Source: Mesorhizobium sp. B2-1-1 (lineage in GTDB: Bacteria; Pseudomonadota; Alphaproteobacteria; Rhizobiales; Rhizobiaceae). From it: 64,000 bases of DNA. The stretch covers positions 4,781,501-4,845,500 of the forward strand of contig NZ_CP083954.1 of NCBI RefSeq assembly GCF_006442975.2. Direction: 5' to 3'. This document shows positions 8,496-16,918 of the stretch, piece after piece. The notes beneath the pieces were generated by a model. That model searched no databases. It was not told where the DNA came from and saw nothing but the letters and a program-made list of their open reading frames with translations. A program made the translations under genes and the position numbers. Each line of letters opens with the position of its first letter. Within the stretch, counting starts at the first letter, position 1.

Positions 8496-9619
8496 CAGGC
8501 GAGCTCCATGCCGTGCGAAATGGCCTCGCCGCTCGCCTGGTCGAAGACATGCAGGTTCTTCGGGTCGATGCTGACATTGATCGGCGCGCCAAGATCCAGC
8601 CGGGTGCGGTCGTGCTCGACCAGGACCAGCGAGCCGCCGGCGAAATCGGCCGCGATATGGGTCTGGTCGCCAAGCCACTGGTTGGCCGAGACCCTGGCGG
8701 GAACACCCTCCTTCGAGCGCCGCACCGCATAAGGCCTGATGCCGATGACCACCCGCTCGCGGCTGAGCAGCTGGTCGCGGACCGGAGCGCTGAAGGCGTC
8801 CTTGTCGTAGTCCAGCGACAGCCCGTCGGGAAGCCTGAGATTGATGCGGCCGGCGGTGGCGCCGACATAGGCCTCGAAGACGTTCATCGGCGGCTCGCCA
8901 ACGAAGGTGCCGGTGAACAGGTTCGCCGGACGCTCCTTGATCCTGTCCGGCGTATCGAACTGCTGCAGCACGCCGCCTTCCATCACCGCGATGCGGTCGG
9001 CAAGCGCATTGGCCTCGGTCTGGTCGTGCGTGACCAGGATCGCGGTCAAGCCGCGCTCCTTGATGAAATGCTTGATGCGGCCGCGCAGCACGGCACGCAG
9101 CTGCGGTTCGAGCTGCCCCATCGGCTCGTCCAGCAGATGCAAATCGGCGTCGCGGATCAGCGCCCGGCCGAGGCTGGCGCGCTGCTGCTGGCCGCCGGAG
9201 ATAGAGCTTGGGTAACGCTCCAATATATCCTCGATCTCGAGCAGCTTGGCGATGCTGGCGACCCTGGCCTCGACCTCGCTTCTGGGCAGCCGGGCCGCCT
9301 TGAGCGCGAAGGCCATGTTCTCGCGCACCGTCAGCGGCGGGTAGAGCGAATAGCCCTCGAAGGCCATCGCCACGTTACGCCTGACCGGCGGCAGCGTGTG
9401 CACCTGGCGGCCGGCGACCGAGATCGCGCCGCGCGACACCTCCTCGAAGCCGGCGATCATGCGCAGCGTCGAGGTCTTGCCGCAGCCGGACGAACCGAGC
9501 AGCGCCACGATCTCGCCCTTGCCGATCTCCATCGTCAGCTTCTTGACGGCGTGGACGCCCCGGTCGATCGGGCCATAGAATTTGTCGACCCCGGAAATGG
9601 TGAGTGCGCTCGCGCTCAT
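8495..9619 (-). CDS. CUT1 ABC importer ATP-binding protein, subunit 1
   Basis: 374 residues: an N-terminal ATPase domain and a C-terminal MalK/UgpC-type regulatory (TOBE) half. Visible motifs are Walker A GSSGCGKTS (42-50), signature SGGQQ (141-145), Walker B LHLLDEP with Glu165, and the H-loop His198. The Q-loop residue is Glu88 (MAFEGYSLYP) instead of Gln, and the D-loop has Glu171 (GQLEPQ) instead of Asp. It is coupled to a second, differently degenerate ATPase by an ATGA overlap. It probably energises polyol uptake as a heterodimer. Confidence 0.88.
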   Translation of the reverse strand: MSASALTISGVDKFYGPIDRGVHAVKKLTMEIGKGEIVALLGSSGCGKTSTLRMIAGFEEVSRGAISVAGRQVHTLPPVRRNVAMAFEGYSLYPPLTVRENMAFALKAARLPRSEVEARVASIAKLLEIEDILERYPSSISGGQQQRASLGRALIRDADLHLLDEPMGQLEPQLRAVLRGRIKHFIKERGLTAILVTHDQTEANALADRIAVMEGGVLQQFDTPDRIKERPANLFTGTFVGEPPMNVFEAYVGATAGRINLRLPDGLSLDYDKDAFSAPVRDQLLSRERVVIGIRPYAVRRSKEGVPARVSANQWLGDQTHIAADFAGGSLVLVEHDRTRLDLGAPINVSIDPKNLHVFDQASGEAISHGMELA

Positions 9620-10734
9620 GCGGCTTCTCCGTTGCGCAAACTGACGACATTCTTCGAGCCGATGCGCTCGCCGCCGGCGCGATCGAACAACAGGGCGCTC
9701 TTGCCGTCGACGGCAATGTGGGCCTTGCCTTCGCTGCGGCCCGGTGTTCCGGCCGGCCGCGAAACCAGGATCTCGCGGCCGCGCAACGTGCGCACCAGCG
9801 TGACGATCTTTTCGTTGAGCGGGGTTTCGGCCTCGACCGTCACCGGAATGGCGCCGGGTTCATTTTCTCCGACGAAATGCAGTGCTTCCGGCCTGAGCCC
9901 GATGATGCAGTCGCGGCCGACCGCGGTCTCGGGAGCCCCGCCGAGATGGACCTGCACATTCGACAGGGCGACATGGATTCCCTTGGCGCCAAGCGCCGGC
10001 TTGACGTCGAGCAGGTTGATGGTCGGGTCGCCGAACAGCCGCGCGATCTCGATGTTGGCCGGCTCGCGATAGATCTGTTCGGGCGTGCCGAGCTGGCTGA
10101 TGACGCCTTGCGACATCACCGCGATGCGGTCGCCGAGCGCCATGGCTTCCTTATAATCCTGGGTGACGTAGACGACGGTGGCGCCGCGGTCGGCTAGCAG
10201 GCGCGGCAGTTCGAGACGCATCTCGAAACGCAGCTTGGCATCGACATTGCGCAAGGGATCGTCGAGCAGCAGCAGCGGTGGCGAGCCGACCAGCGCACGG
10301 GCAAGCGCGGTGCGCTGCTTCTGGCCATTGGAGAGCGCACGCGGCTTGTGGGAGAGCACATGGGCGATCTTCAACAGCTTGGCGACGCTCTCGACGCCGG
10401 CCTTGATCGCGCCCTGCGACGACCGCTTGGCCTCCAGCGGCGTCGCGATGTTGTCGAACGCGCTCATATGCGGAAACAGCGCGAAATTCTGGAACGCCAT
10501 GCCGACGCCACGGAATTCGGCGTCGACGTCGGTCATGTCCTCGCCGCCGATGAGGATCTTGCCTTCGTCGGGGTCGATGACGCCGGCGACGAGGCGCAGC
10601 AGCACCGTCTTGCCGGCGCCGGAGGGTCCGAACAGGACCAGCGTCTCACCGTCAGCGACGGTCAGCGAAAGATTGTCGAGCACGGTCTGGCTCTTGTAGC
10701 GCTTGACGAGGTTTCTGAGTTCGAGGCTGGCCAT
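9616..10734 (-). CDS. CUT1 ABC importer ATP-binding protein, subunit 2 (degenerate site)
   Basis: 372 residues with the same MalK-like layout as its partner. Walker A is GPSGAGKTV (36-44) and the Q-loop Gln82 is normal (AFQNFALFP). The signature is LSNGQ (134-138) rather than LSGGQ, the Walker B catalytic Glu is replaced by Asp159 (LLLLDDP), and the H-loop His is replaced by Gln192 (VTQDYKEA). These changes predict weak or no hydrolysis at the site built on this subunit. Two-ATPase sets of this kind occur in rhizobial glycerol and erythritol importers. Four bases separate it from the permease stop. Confidence 0.88.
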   Translation of the reverse strand: MASLELRNLVKRYKSQTVLDNLSLTVADGETLVLFGPSGAGKTVLLRLVAGVIDPDEGKILIGGEDMTDVDAEFRGVGMAFQNFALFPHMSAFDNIATPLEAKRSSQGAIKAGVESVAKLLKIAHVLSHKPRALSNGQKQRTALARALVGSPPLLLLDDPLRNVDAKLRFEMRLELPRLLADRGATVVYVTQDYKEAMALGDRIAVMSQGVISQLGTPEQIYREPANIEIARLFGDPTINLLDVKPALGAKGIHVALSNVQVHLGGAPETAVGRDCIIGLRPEALHFVGENEPGAIPVTVEAETPLNEKIVTLVRTLRGREILVSRPAGTPGRSEGKAHIAVDGKSALLFDRAGGERIGSKNVVSLRNGEAA

Positions 10735-10738
10735 GGAA

Positions 10739-11596
10739 CTACCCCTTCACCGCGCCGAGCGACAGGCCTTCGACCAGATAGCGCTGTGCATAGAGGGCGA
10801 GCGCCAGCGTCGGCGTGATCGACAGGACGATGGCCGCCGAGATCTGGCCGTACTGGATGCCCGAGGAGGTGATGAAGGCGAGCGCGCCGACCGTCACCGG
10901 CTGCTTGTCGGCCGAGGCCAGCACCAGCGCGAAGACGAAATTGTTCCAGGCGAAGATGAAGGCAAGCAGGCCGGCAGCGGCGATGCCGGGGCCGGCGAGC
11001 GGCAGCGCGATCTTGCGGAAGGTGGCAAACCAGGAATGGCCGCCGATGCGATAGGCATATTCGATGTCGGCCGGAATATCCTCGAAATAGCCGCGCACGA
11101 TCCACAGGATCAGCGGCAGGCAGATCAGCTGGTAGACCCAGATCAGCCCGATATAGGTGTTGGCCAGCCCGAGCTTCTGGAAATAGAGCGTGAGCGGCAA
11201 CAGCACCAGCAGGGCCGGCGCGAACCTGAACGACAGCAGCGTGAAGGCGATGTCCTCCGAGCCGCGGAACTTGTGCCGCGCGAAGGCGTAGGCCGCCGGG
11301 ACGCCGAGCAGCAGCGAGACCGCCACCGAGGTCACCGACAGGAACACCGAATTCCACAGGTTGCGCATGAAGGCGATGTCGAGCGTGCCGGCGGCGGTCG
11401 TCAGCTTGCCGGTGATCAGCGCTGTGTAATTGGCAAGCGTCGGCTCGAAGACCAGCTGCGGCGGAATGCGCAGGATGGTCTCGTTGGTCTGGAACGACAT
11501 CATCAGGATCCAGACGATCGGGAACATGAAGAAGATCACGACCAGCGTGAGTGCCGCGCCGCGCAGGGTGCGTTCAAGCAAGGAGGTGTGTTCCAT
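10739..11596 (-). CDS. Carbohydrate ABC transporter permease (MalG type)
   Basis: 285 residues with about six membrane segments and the EAA cytoplasmic loop that docks the ATPases (GYFEDIPADIEYAYRIGGHS, about residues 165-185). In place of the usual EAA-loop alanine-rich sequence the loop reads DIEYAYRIGG, a variant. The start at 11596 has a strong AGGAGGAGG ribosome site on the minus strand. It forms the inner-membrane channel together with the permease encoded 12 bases upstream. Confidence 0.85.
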   Translation of the reverse strand: MEHTSLLERTLRGAALTLVVIFFMFPIVWILMMSFQTNETILRIPPQLVFEPTLANYTALITGKLTTAAGTLDIAFMRNLWNSVFLSVTSVAVSLLLGVPAAYAFARHKFRGSEDIAFTLLSFRFAPALLVLLPLTLYFQKLGLANTYIGLIWVYQLICLPLILWIVRGYFEDIPADIEYAYRIGGHSWFATFRKIALPLAGPGIAAAGLLAFIFAWNNFVFALVLASADKQPVTVGALAFITSSGIQYGQISAAIVLSITPTLALALYAQRYLVEGLSLGAVKG

Positions 11597-11608
11597 GGCT
11601 GCCTCCTC

Positions 11609-12532
11609 CTATGCCTGGCCACGGGCGCGCTCGCGCAGCCTGAGCCAGTTCTTGATGAAGATGTTGGAGAGGAAATAGGTGATCGCCCACAGGATGATCA
11701 TCAGCGCCGCCGAGCGGCCGACATTGGTCGACTGGAAGAAGTTGAGATAGGCCTCGACCTGGAAGACGGTCAGCGTGTCGCCCGGTCCTCCTTGCGTCAT
11801 GGCGTAGATGATGTCGAACTGCTGGATGGAATCGAGCAGGCGGAACAAAGTCGCCGTCAGGATATACGGCGTCAGCATCGGCAGCGTGATGCGGAAGAAG
11901 ACGAAGCTCCTCGGCACGCCATCGAGGGCCGCGGCCTCGAAGGGCTGCGTCGGCAGGCTGCGCAGGCCGGCAAGCAGCAGGATCATGATGAAAGGCGTGT
12001 AGACCCAGATATCGACGAGAACGACGGTGAACAAAGCCGTCGACGGCGACGAGGCCCAGCGGAAGTCCTGTAAGCCGATGAGGCTGGCAAGATAGCTCAG
12101 CACGCCGAAGCCGGGATTGGTCATCAGCTTCCACATCAGCGCGGCCAGTGCCGGCGCCGTCATCAGCGGCATCAGCAGCATGATCGAGATGAAGTTGTTC
12201 AGGGTCGAGCGCTTCTGCAAAAGCAGCGCGATGGCGAGGCCGAGAAGCAGTTCCAGCACCACCGTGGTGCCGGCATAGAGCAGCGAGATCTTGAGCGTGT
12301 TCCAGAACTTCGGATCGGTGAAGAAGGAGATATAGTTGTCGCCCCAGTTGAACTGCCGCGCCCAGGGCTGGCTCAGCCGATAGCGCTGGAAGGAATAGAC
12401 GACCGAGGTCAGGAACGGAATCAGGATGCCGATGCAGACCAGCAGAGCCGGCAGGCTGAGCACGTAGGGCAGCACTCTCTTGCTGATCCTGAAGCCCGAG
12501 GGCTTGGGCCTTTGCGATACCACCGCAGTCAT
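11609..12532 (-). CDS. Carbohydrate ABC transporter permease (MalF type)
   Basis: 307 residues from the ATG at 12532 (MTAVVSQRPKPSG), chosen because GGAG lies 7 bases upstream; the frame is open slightly further. It has six membrane segments and the EAA loop LRSLPTQPFEAAALDGVPRS near residue 205. It is the first permease of the polyol importer and lies after two hairpins that separate it from the binding-protein gene, an arrangement that usually gives the binding protein a higher transcript level. Confidence 0.87.
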   Translation of the reverse strand: MTAVVSQRPKPSGFRISKRVLPYVLSLPALLVCIGILIPFLTSVVYSFQRYRLSQPWARQFNWGDNYISFFTDPKFWNTLKISLLYAGTTVVLELLLGLAIALLLQKRSTLNNFISIMLLMPLMTAPALAALMWKLMTNPGFGVLSYLASLIGLQDFRWASSPSTALFTVVLVDIWVYTPFIMILLLAGLRSLPTQPFEAAALDGVPRSFVFFRITLPMLTPYILTATLFRLLDSIQQFDIIYAMTQGGPGDTLTVFQVEAYLNFFQSTNVGRSAALMIILWAITYFLSNIFIKNWLRLRERARGQA

Positions 12533-12560
12533 CGTGCTGCTCCGTTGTCCCTGTCGCTCC

Positions 12561-12601
12561 GCCCTGCCGGCCGCCCAAGGGAGCAAGGCGGCCGGTCGGG
12601 C
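12561..12601 (-). terminator. Intra-operon hairpin (second of two)
   Basis: CCGGCCGCC at 12567-12575 pairs with GGCGGCCGG at 12587-12595, and the flanking GCCC/GGGC extend the stem after a two-base mismatch. It lies between the binding-protein and permease genes. There is no T-run, so partial termination or RNA stabilisation is more likely than full termination. Confidence 0.45.
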
Positions 12602-12653
12602 GAATTGGCGGCCACCTTACGGCCCCGCGTCGCAATCTTGAAAAGATCAGGTG

Positions 12654-12683
12654 AGGACCGGCCTGCCAAGGCTGGCCGGTCCT
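12654..12683 (-). terminator. Intra-operon hairpin directly after the binding-protein gene
   Basis: AGGACCGGCC at 12654-12663 is exactly complementary to 12674-12683, with a 10-base loop. On the minus strand it is followed within about 10 bases by a short T-rich stretch. It starts 9 bases after the stop of the binding-protein gene, the classic place for a partial terminator or a 3' stabiliser that raises expression of the periplasmic component over the membrane parts. Confidence 0.55.
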
Positions 12684-12692
12684 CTGTTACAT

Positions 12693-14138
12693 CTAGCCGA
12701 GGCCGGCTTCCTTGAGCTGGCCGTTGATGCTTTCGGCCAGCTTGTCGAGACCCTCGTCCACCGGCACTTCCTTGGCCACCATCTTTTGCAGCGTCGCCGC
12801 CCATTCGGTGGTGAGATCGAAGAACAGCGGCTGCGCCGTGAACTTGATCGAGGCGCCCGGCGCCGAGGCGTCGAACATCTCGACATAACCGGGATAGCTC
12901 TTGTTCAGCTTCTCGCGGAACGTCTCATCCTTCCAGACCGACTGGCGGACCGGATTGACGAAATCCATCTTGGTGGCGCCGAACAGAGCATGCTCGGGTC
13001 CGGAGGCCCACTGCATGAAGTACCACGTGGCGTCCTTGTCCTTGGAGAAGTTGGACATCGACAGCGACCAGATCCAGATGTTCGGCGTTGGCGCCTTGGC
13101 TTCCGGGTTGGCCTTGAAGGCGGCAAAGGCAAGCTTGCCGGCCATCTTGTTGTCGCCGCCATTCATGAAGTAGCCGAGGATGTCGGCGTCGAAGATCATC
13201 GCCGAGGCGCCGGCGCCGAGATCGGCGCCGACCTGGTACCAGGTGTAGGTCGACCAGTCCTTCGGACCGCTTTCCTGGATCATCTGCACCCATTGCTTGT
13301 GGAAAGCCTTGGACTGGGCGGTGTTCATGGCGGCCGACAATTTGCCGTCGGCCGACACGTTCAGGTCCTTCTGGTCGAAATTGGCGTAGGCCGAAAGGAA
13401 ACCCGGATGGATCGTCGCCCAGGAGCGCGACCCGCGCACGCCAATGCCGTAGACGCCGCCGCCGACATCCTTGGTGAGCTTGGCGGCCGCGGCCACCATC
13501 TCGTCCATATTGCCGGGAACCTTGACGCCCGCCTTGTCGAACATCCCCTTGTTGTAGGTGATGTTGTTTTGCTCGAAGCCCCACGGAATGCACCATTGCT
13601 TGGCGTCTTCGGACCCCAGAGCGCCGCCCGGCTTGCCGTTCCAGGCGCAGGAGTTCTTGACGCCGGGCAGGAAGTCATCCCAGGCATAGTTGGGGTTGGT
13701 CTTGGCCGGATCCTTGATCCATTCATTGAGGTCGGTGATCCAGCCGGCTGGGCCGTAGGTCCAGGTCATATAGGCGCCGGTCATGAAGGCATCGTATTCG
13801 GGCGAGCTCGCCGACAACGCGGCCGTGACCTTGTCGAAATAGACGTCTTCCGGGAACACGTCGTAGACGACATTCATGCCGGTCAACTGCTTGAAGTTTT
13901 CGAGGTTGGCGATCATCGCATCCGCATAGGGATGCTTGTTGAGCAGGAGCTTGATGGTCTTGCCCTGGTGCGCCTTCCAGTCGAAGTCGGCGGCCAGCGC
14001 CCGGGTCTGCCCAAGATTGAGCAGCGTACCGGCCGTGCCGGCGGCAAGGCCCATCGCACCCAGGCCCTTGATCAGCCCACGACGGTCGACTTGTCCGCGC
14101 AGGAAAGCGTCAATGAGGTCTTTCTCTTTCTCATGCAT
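12693..14138 (-). CDS. Periplasmic binding protein of the polyol importer (family 1)
   Basis: 481 residues. The N-terminus has a leader preceded by a twin-arginine-like motif (QVDRRGLIKGLGAMGL) with a charged extension of about 16 residues in front, so export by the Tat route is likely. The body has the SBP_bac_1 fold, with NKHPYADAMIANLENFKQLTG at the domain-I start and an aromatic-rich core (WTYGPAGWITDLNEW, WGFEQNNITYNKGMFDKAG). It is the first structural gene after the EryD-like regulator, 45 bases downstream. Ligand is inferred to be a polyol from the catabolic genes of the operon. Confidence 0.87.
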   Translation of the reverse strand: MHEKEKDLIDAFLRGQVDRRGLIKGLGAMGLAAGTAGTLLNLGQTRALAADFDWKAHQGKTIKLLLNKHPYADAMIANLENFKQLTGMNVVYDVFPEDVYFDKVTAALSASSPEYDAFMTGAYMTWTYGPAGWITDLNEWIKDPAKTNPNYAWDDFLPGVKNSCAWNGKPGGALGSEDAKQWCIPWGFEQNNITYNKGMFDKAGVKVPGNMDEMVAAAAKLTKDVGGGVYGIGVRGSRSWATIHPGFLSAYANFDQKDLNVSADGKLSAAMNTAQSKAFHKQWVQMIQESGPKDWSTYTWYQVGADLGAGASAMIFDADILGYFMNGGDNKMAGKLAFAAFKANPEAKAPTPNIWIWSLSMSNFSKDKDATWYFMQWASGPEHALFGATKMDFVNPVRQSVWKDETFREKLNKSYPGYVEMFDASAPGASIKFTAQPLFFDLTTEWAATLQKMVAKEVPVDEGLDKLAESINGQLKEAGLG

Positions 14139-14183
14139 TTGGTCTTCTCCTCCACAGGGTAGTTTTAACTGAACCGACGCCGG

Positions 14184-15203
14184 CTACCCGACTGGCGTCT
14201 CCTCCACGAGCGATCGCGCTGTCCGCTCATCAGTTATCAGGCCCTTGAGATAGCGGCCCTCCAGCACCGCTTTGACGGCTCGAACCTTGACCTTGCCGCC
14301 GGCGACCGCGACGATCCGGCGGCTGGCGATGTCCTCGCGCGCCAGCGCCAGCGCCCGATTGGAAAGGGTTGTCGCCACCGCTTTGCCGGCATCGTCGAAG
14401 AAATGGCCGAGCAATTCGCCGACGCCGCCATTGCGGCGGATCTCCTCCATCTCGCCCTTCTCGATCATGCCGGTGGCGACGAGCGAGGCTTCGCGTTCGG
14501 CCGTGCCGATGCCGGCAAACAAAAGGTCGGCGGATCTTGCGAGATCGAAAACCTCGCTGATGCCCTTCTGTCCCAGCAACACCGCGCGGTCGTCCACCGT
14601 GTTGGCGAACATTGGCACCGGCATCACATAGGCTTCGGCGCCGGTGCGCTCGGCGAGGCGGTGAATGACGTCATGCGGGTTGGCCGAGAACTTCCGCGTC
14701 AAGCCGCCGAGCAGCGAAACGAAGCGGATCTTGTCTGTCGAGCTGCGCGGCAGGTATTCCACGCAGGCGGCGAGCGTGCGGCCATGGCCGACGCCGATCA
14801 GCGCCTGCTCGCCGCGTTCGATCTCACGCTTGAGGAATTGCGCGCCGGCGATGCCGAGCGCCTTGAGCGGCAACTCCTCGGAATCGAAATCGGGAACCAC
14901 CTCGCAATAATCGAGGCCGTAGCGGCGCGACAGCTCGTCCTCGAGCTCGACGCATTCCGAGACTTCGCCGTCGATATAGACCTTCACCAGCCCTTCCTGA
15001 TTGGCCTTGGTGATCAGGCGGTGGGCCTTGAGGCTGGTCAGCCCGAGGCGCTTGGCAACCTCGGATTGGGTCAGGCCGCCGGCGTAATGAAGCCAGGCGG
15101 CGCGTGCCGCCATGCCGGTTTCATCATCGCGCAAGAGGCCGTTTCCAAATCCAACCACGTTCCGCCCTCTGATATTTTTTTCAGGTTCTGCAAAATTTTT
15201 CAC
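14184..15203 (-). CDS. SorC/DeoR-family transcriptional regulator, EryD-like
   Basis: 339 residues if the GTG at 15203 is used. An N-terminal helix-turn-helix (TQSEVAKRLGLTSLKAHRLI, residues about 42-61) is followed by a SorC-type sugar-binding domain. Segments such as FVSLLGGLTRKFSANPHDVI and YVMPVPMFANTVDDRAVLL closely match the erythritol repressor EryD as I recall it. It probably represses the downstream transporter and catabolic genes and is relieved by a phosphorylated intermediate. No good ribosome site precedes the GTG; an internal TTG near 15134 (with GGA upstream) or the ATG at 15113 would better match the EryD length. Confidence 0.87.
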   Translation of the reverse strand: MKNFAEPEKNIRGRNVVGFGNGLLRDDETGMAARAAWLHYAGGLTQSEVAKRLGLTSLKAHRLITKANQEGLVKVYIDGEVSECVELEDELSRRYGLDYCEVVPDFDSEELPLKALGIAGAQFLKREIERGEQALIGVGHGRTLAACVEYLPRSSTDKIRFVSLLGGLTRKFSANPHDVIHRLAERTGAEAYVMPVPMFANTVDDRAVLLGQKGISEVFDLARSADLLFAGIGTAEREASLVATGMIEKGEMEEIRRNGGVGELLGHFFDDAGKAVATTLSNRALALAREDIASRRIVAVAGGKVKVRAVKAVLEGRYLKGLITDERTARSLVEETPVG

Positions 15204-15205
15204 AT

Positions 15206-15493
15206 GGACGCATCGGAGTCAAGCGCCAAGCGCCTGCAAACGCTGATTTTCAATGAGAATGGACGAGCGAACACCGGGCGTGGCACCGGTCAGGGTAACA
15301 GCGGCAGCGAAAGCGCAGGAATCCGATCACCGTCGCCGCCGTCTAGGTGAAGCGGCGGCGCCCAGCGTTCGCCGGTGAGCGGATCGCACCATTCGGCAGG
15401 CCGCTTTCGGGTGATCAGGTCCAGGCCGAACTTGGTGGTGCGCCGGGGACGTCGAGGTGCCCGGCAGCGGCCAAGGCCGCCGGCGAGCAGCGC
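15206..15493 (-). promoter_or_regulatory. Intergenic region upstream of the polyol operon
   Basis: About 290 bases between ftsZ2 and the EryD-like gene, both on the minus strand. It must carry the promoter of the polyol operon, but no convincing -35/-10 pair or operator could be picked by eye. A GC-rich near-palindrome around 15461-15483 follows ftsZ2 without a T-run and could be its 3' hairpin. No gene could be supported here. Confidence 0.3.
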
Positions 15494-16531
15494 CTATTGC
15501 AACGTCCGCGCCGCGAATGGCATGGAATGGTCGTGCGCCATGCCGGCATCGGCATCTTCCACGCCGAGCCCGCGGTCGAGGCCGGTGGCCACCACCGAAA
15601 CCCTGAACCGGCCTTCCATGCTCTTGTCGAAGATGGCGCCGACGATGATGTCGGCGTCTTCATAGACCTCTTCACGGATTCTCGTGGCGGCCTCGTCGAC
15701 CTCGAACAGGGTCATGTCGCGGCCGCCGGAAATCGAGACCAGCACGCCCTTGGCGCCCTTCATCGACATCTCGTCCAGCAGCGGGTTGGCGATGGCGGCT
15801 TCCGCCGCCTTCATCGCCCGGCTATCGCCTGACGCCTCGCCGGTTCCCATCATGGCGCGGCCCATGCCGCGCATCACCGATTTGACGTCGGCGAAGTCGA
15901 GATTGATCAGGCCTTCCTTGACGATGAGATCGGTGATGCAGCTGACGCCGGCATAGAGCACCCGGTCGGCGATGACGAAGGCATCGGCGAAGGTGGTCTT
16001 GGCGTCGGCGATCCGGAACAGGTTCTGGTTGGGGATGACGATCACGGTGTCGGCGCTTTCGCGCAGCCGCTCGATGCCTTCTTCGGCCATCTGCATGCGG
16101 CGCCTGCCCTCGAAAGTGAACGGCTTGGTGACGACGCCGACCGTCAGGATGCCTGCCTTGCGCGCCGCTTGGGCTATGACCGGCGCGGCGCCGGTTCCGG
16201 TGCCGCCGCCCATTCCGGCGGTGACGAAGCACATGTGGGTGCCGGCCAGATGGTCCATGATCTCGTCCAGCGATTCCTCGGCCGCGGCGCGGCCGATCTC
16301 GGGAAGCGATCCGGCGCCCAGCCCTTCGGTTACATGCGCGCCGAGTTGGATCAGCCGCGTCGCCTTGGACATGGTGAGCGCCTGTGCATCTGTGTTGGCG
16401 GCAATGAATTCGGTGCCCTGAAGCTGCTCGGCGATCATGTTGTTGATGGCGTTGCCGCCGCCGCCGCCGACGCCGACAACGGTGATCTTGGGTCTCATCT
16501 CGGAGATCTCGGGCTTCTTGAACTCGGCCAT
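15494..16531 (-). CDS. ftsZ: FtsZ2, short tubulin-like FtsZ without C-terminal tail
   Basis: 345 residues. It contains the complete GTPase core: GVGGGGGNA (20-28), the tubulin signature GGGTGTG (108-114) and the T7 loop NLDFAD (210-215) that completes the neighbour's active site. The protein stops soon after the core, so the long linker and the C-terminal peptide that binds FtsA/ZipA are absent. Rhizobia are known to carry such a second FtsZ beside the long essential one, which is not in this window. The start has an AAGGAGAAG ribosome site. It stands alone, away from a dcw cluster. Role in division is unclear; it may tune FtsZ1 polymers. Confidence 0.92.
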   Translation of the reverse strand: MAEFKKPEISEMRPKITVVGVGGGGGNAINNMIAEQLQGTEFIAANTDAQALTMSKATRLIQLGAHVTEGLGAGSLPEIGRAAAEESLDEIMDHLAGTHMCFVTAGMGGGTGTGAAPVIAQAARKAGILTVGVVTKPFTFEGRRRMQMAEEGIERLRESADTVIVIPNQNLFRIADAKTTFADAFVIADRVLYAGVSCITDLIVKEGLINLDFADVKSVMRGMGRAMMGTGEASGDSRAMKAAEAAIANPLLDEMSMKGAKGVLVSISGGRDMTLFEVDEAATRIREEVYEDADIIVGAIFDKSMEGRFRVSVVATGLDRGLGVEDADAGMAHDHSMPFAARTLQ

Positions 16532-16918
16532 GCGTCTTCTCCTTCGCCAGTCGCTCGCGCTTCACGCCCCGCCAGATCGATCACACCGCAAAACGGCAAT
16601 CGACGCAGAGCGGCGTGACGAATCAGTCCGCTCGGATGGGTGTCCCAAAAAGCCAGAGAGCGGCCAGAGGTGCAAGTGCGGGGAAGGTCAAGATTTGTGA
16701 TAGGGACGTTTCATATCCCCACGACGGCCGCGCATGCCCGAGAGTGATGCCGGCATCCCGGCTTCACCCTGCGCGCGCCAAGCCCGATGCCGAGCCTTGG
16801 CTTTCCACGCTCTTGCCTCTATGTTTCGGTCGCAGATCGCGCAACTGGTTTTGAAATGCCTCCCGACATCCCAGCTAATGACTTGAATAAATAGGGAAAC
16901 ATCCGGCTGCGGCCAGAT
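16532..16918. promoter_or_regulatory. Divergent promoter region ftsZ2 / glutamine synthetase-like gene
   Basis: 387 bases without a supported gene, between divergent coding regions. A TTGAAA at 16851 followed about 18 bases later by CTAATG is a weak plus-strand promoter candidate, and the 40 bases before 16919 are AT-rich. Small open frames in this stretch show no recognisable protein features and were left out. Confidence 0.35.

Noticed and set aside
15347..15832. A plus-strand open frame crossing from the ftsZ2 upstream gap into ftsZ2
   Set aside because: Two thirds of it is antisense to ftsZ2 and the composition is that of a shadow frame; no ribosome site or motif supports it.
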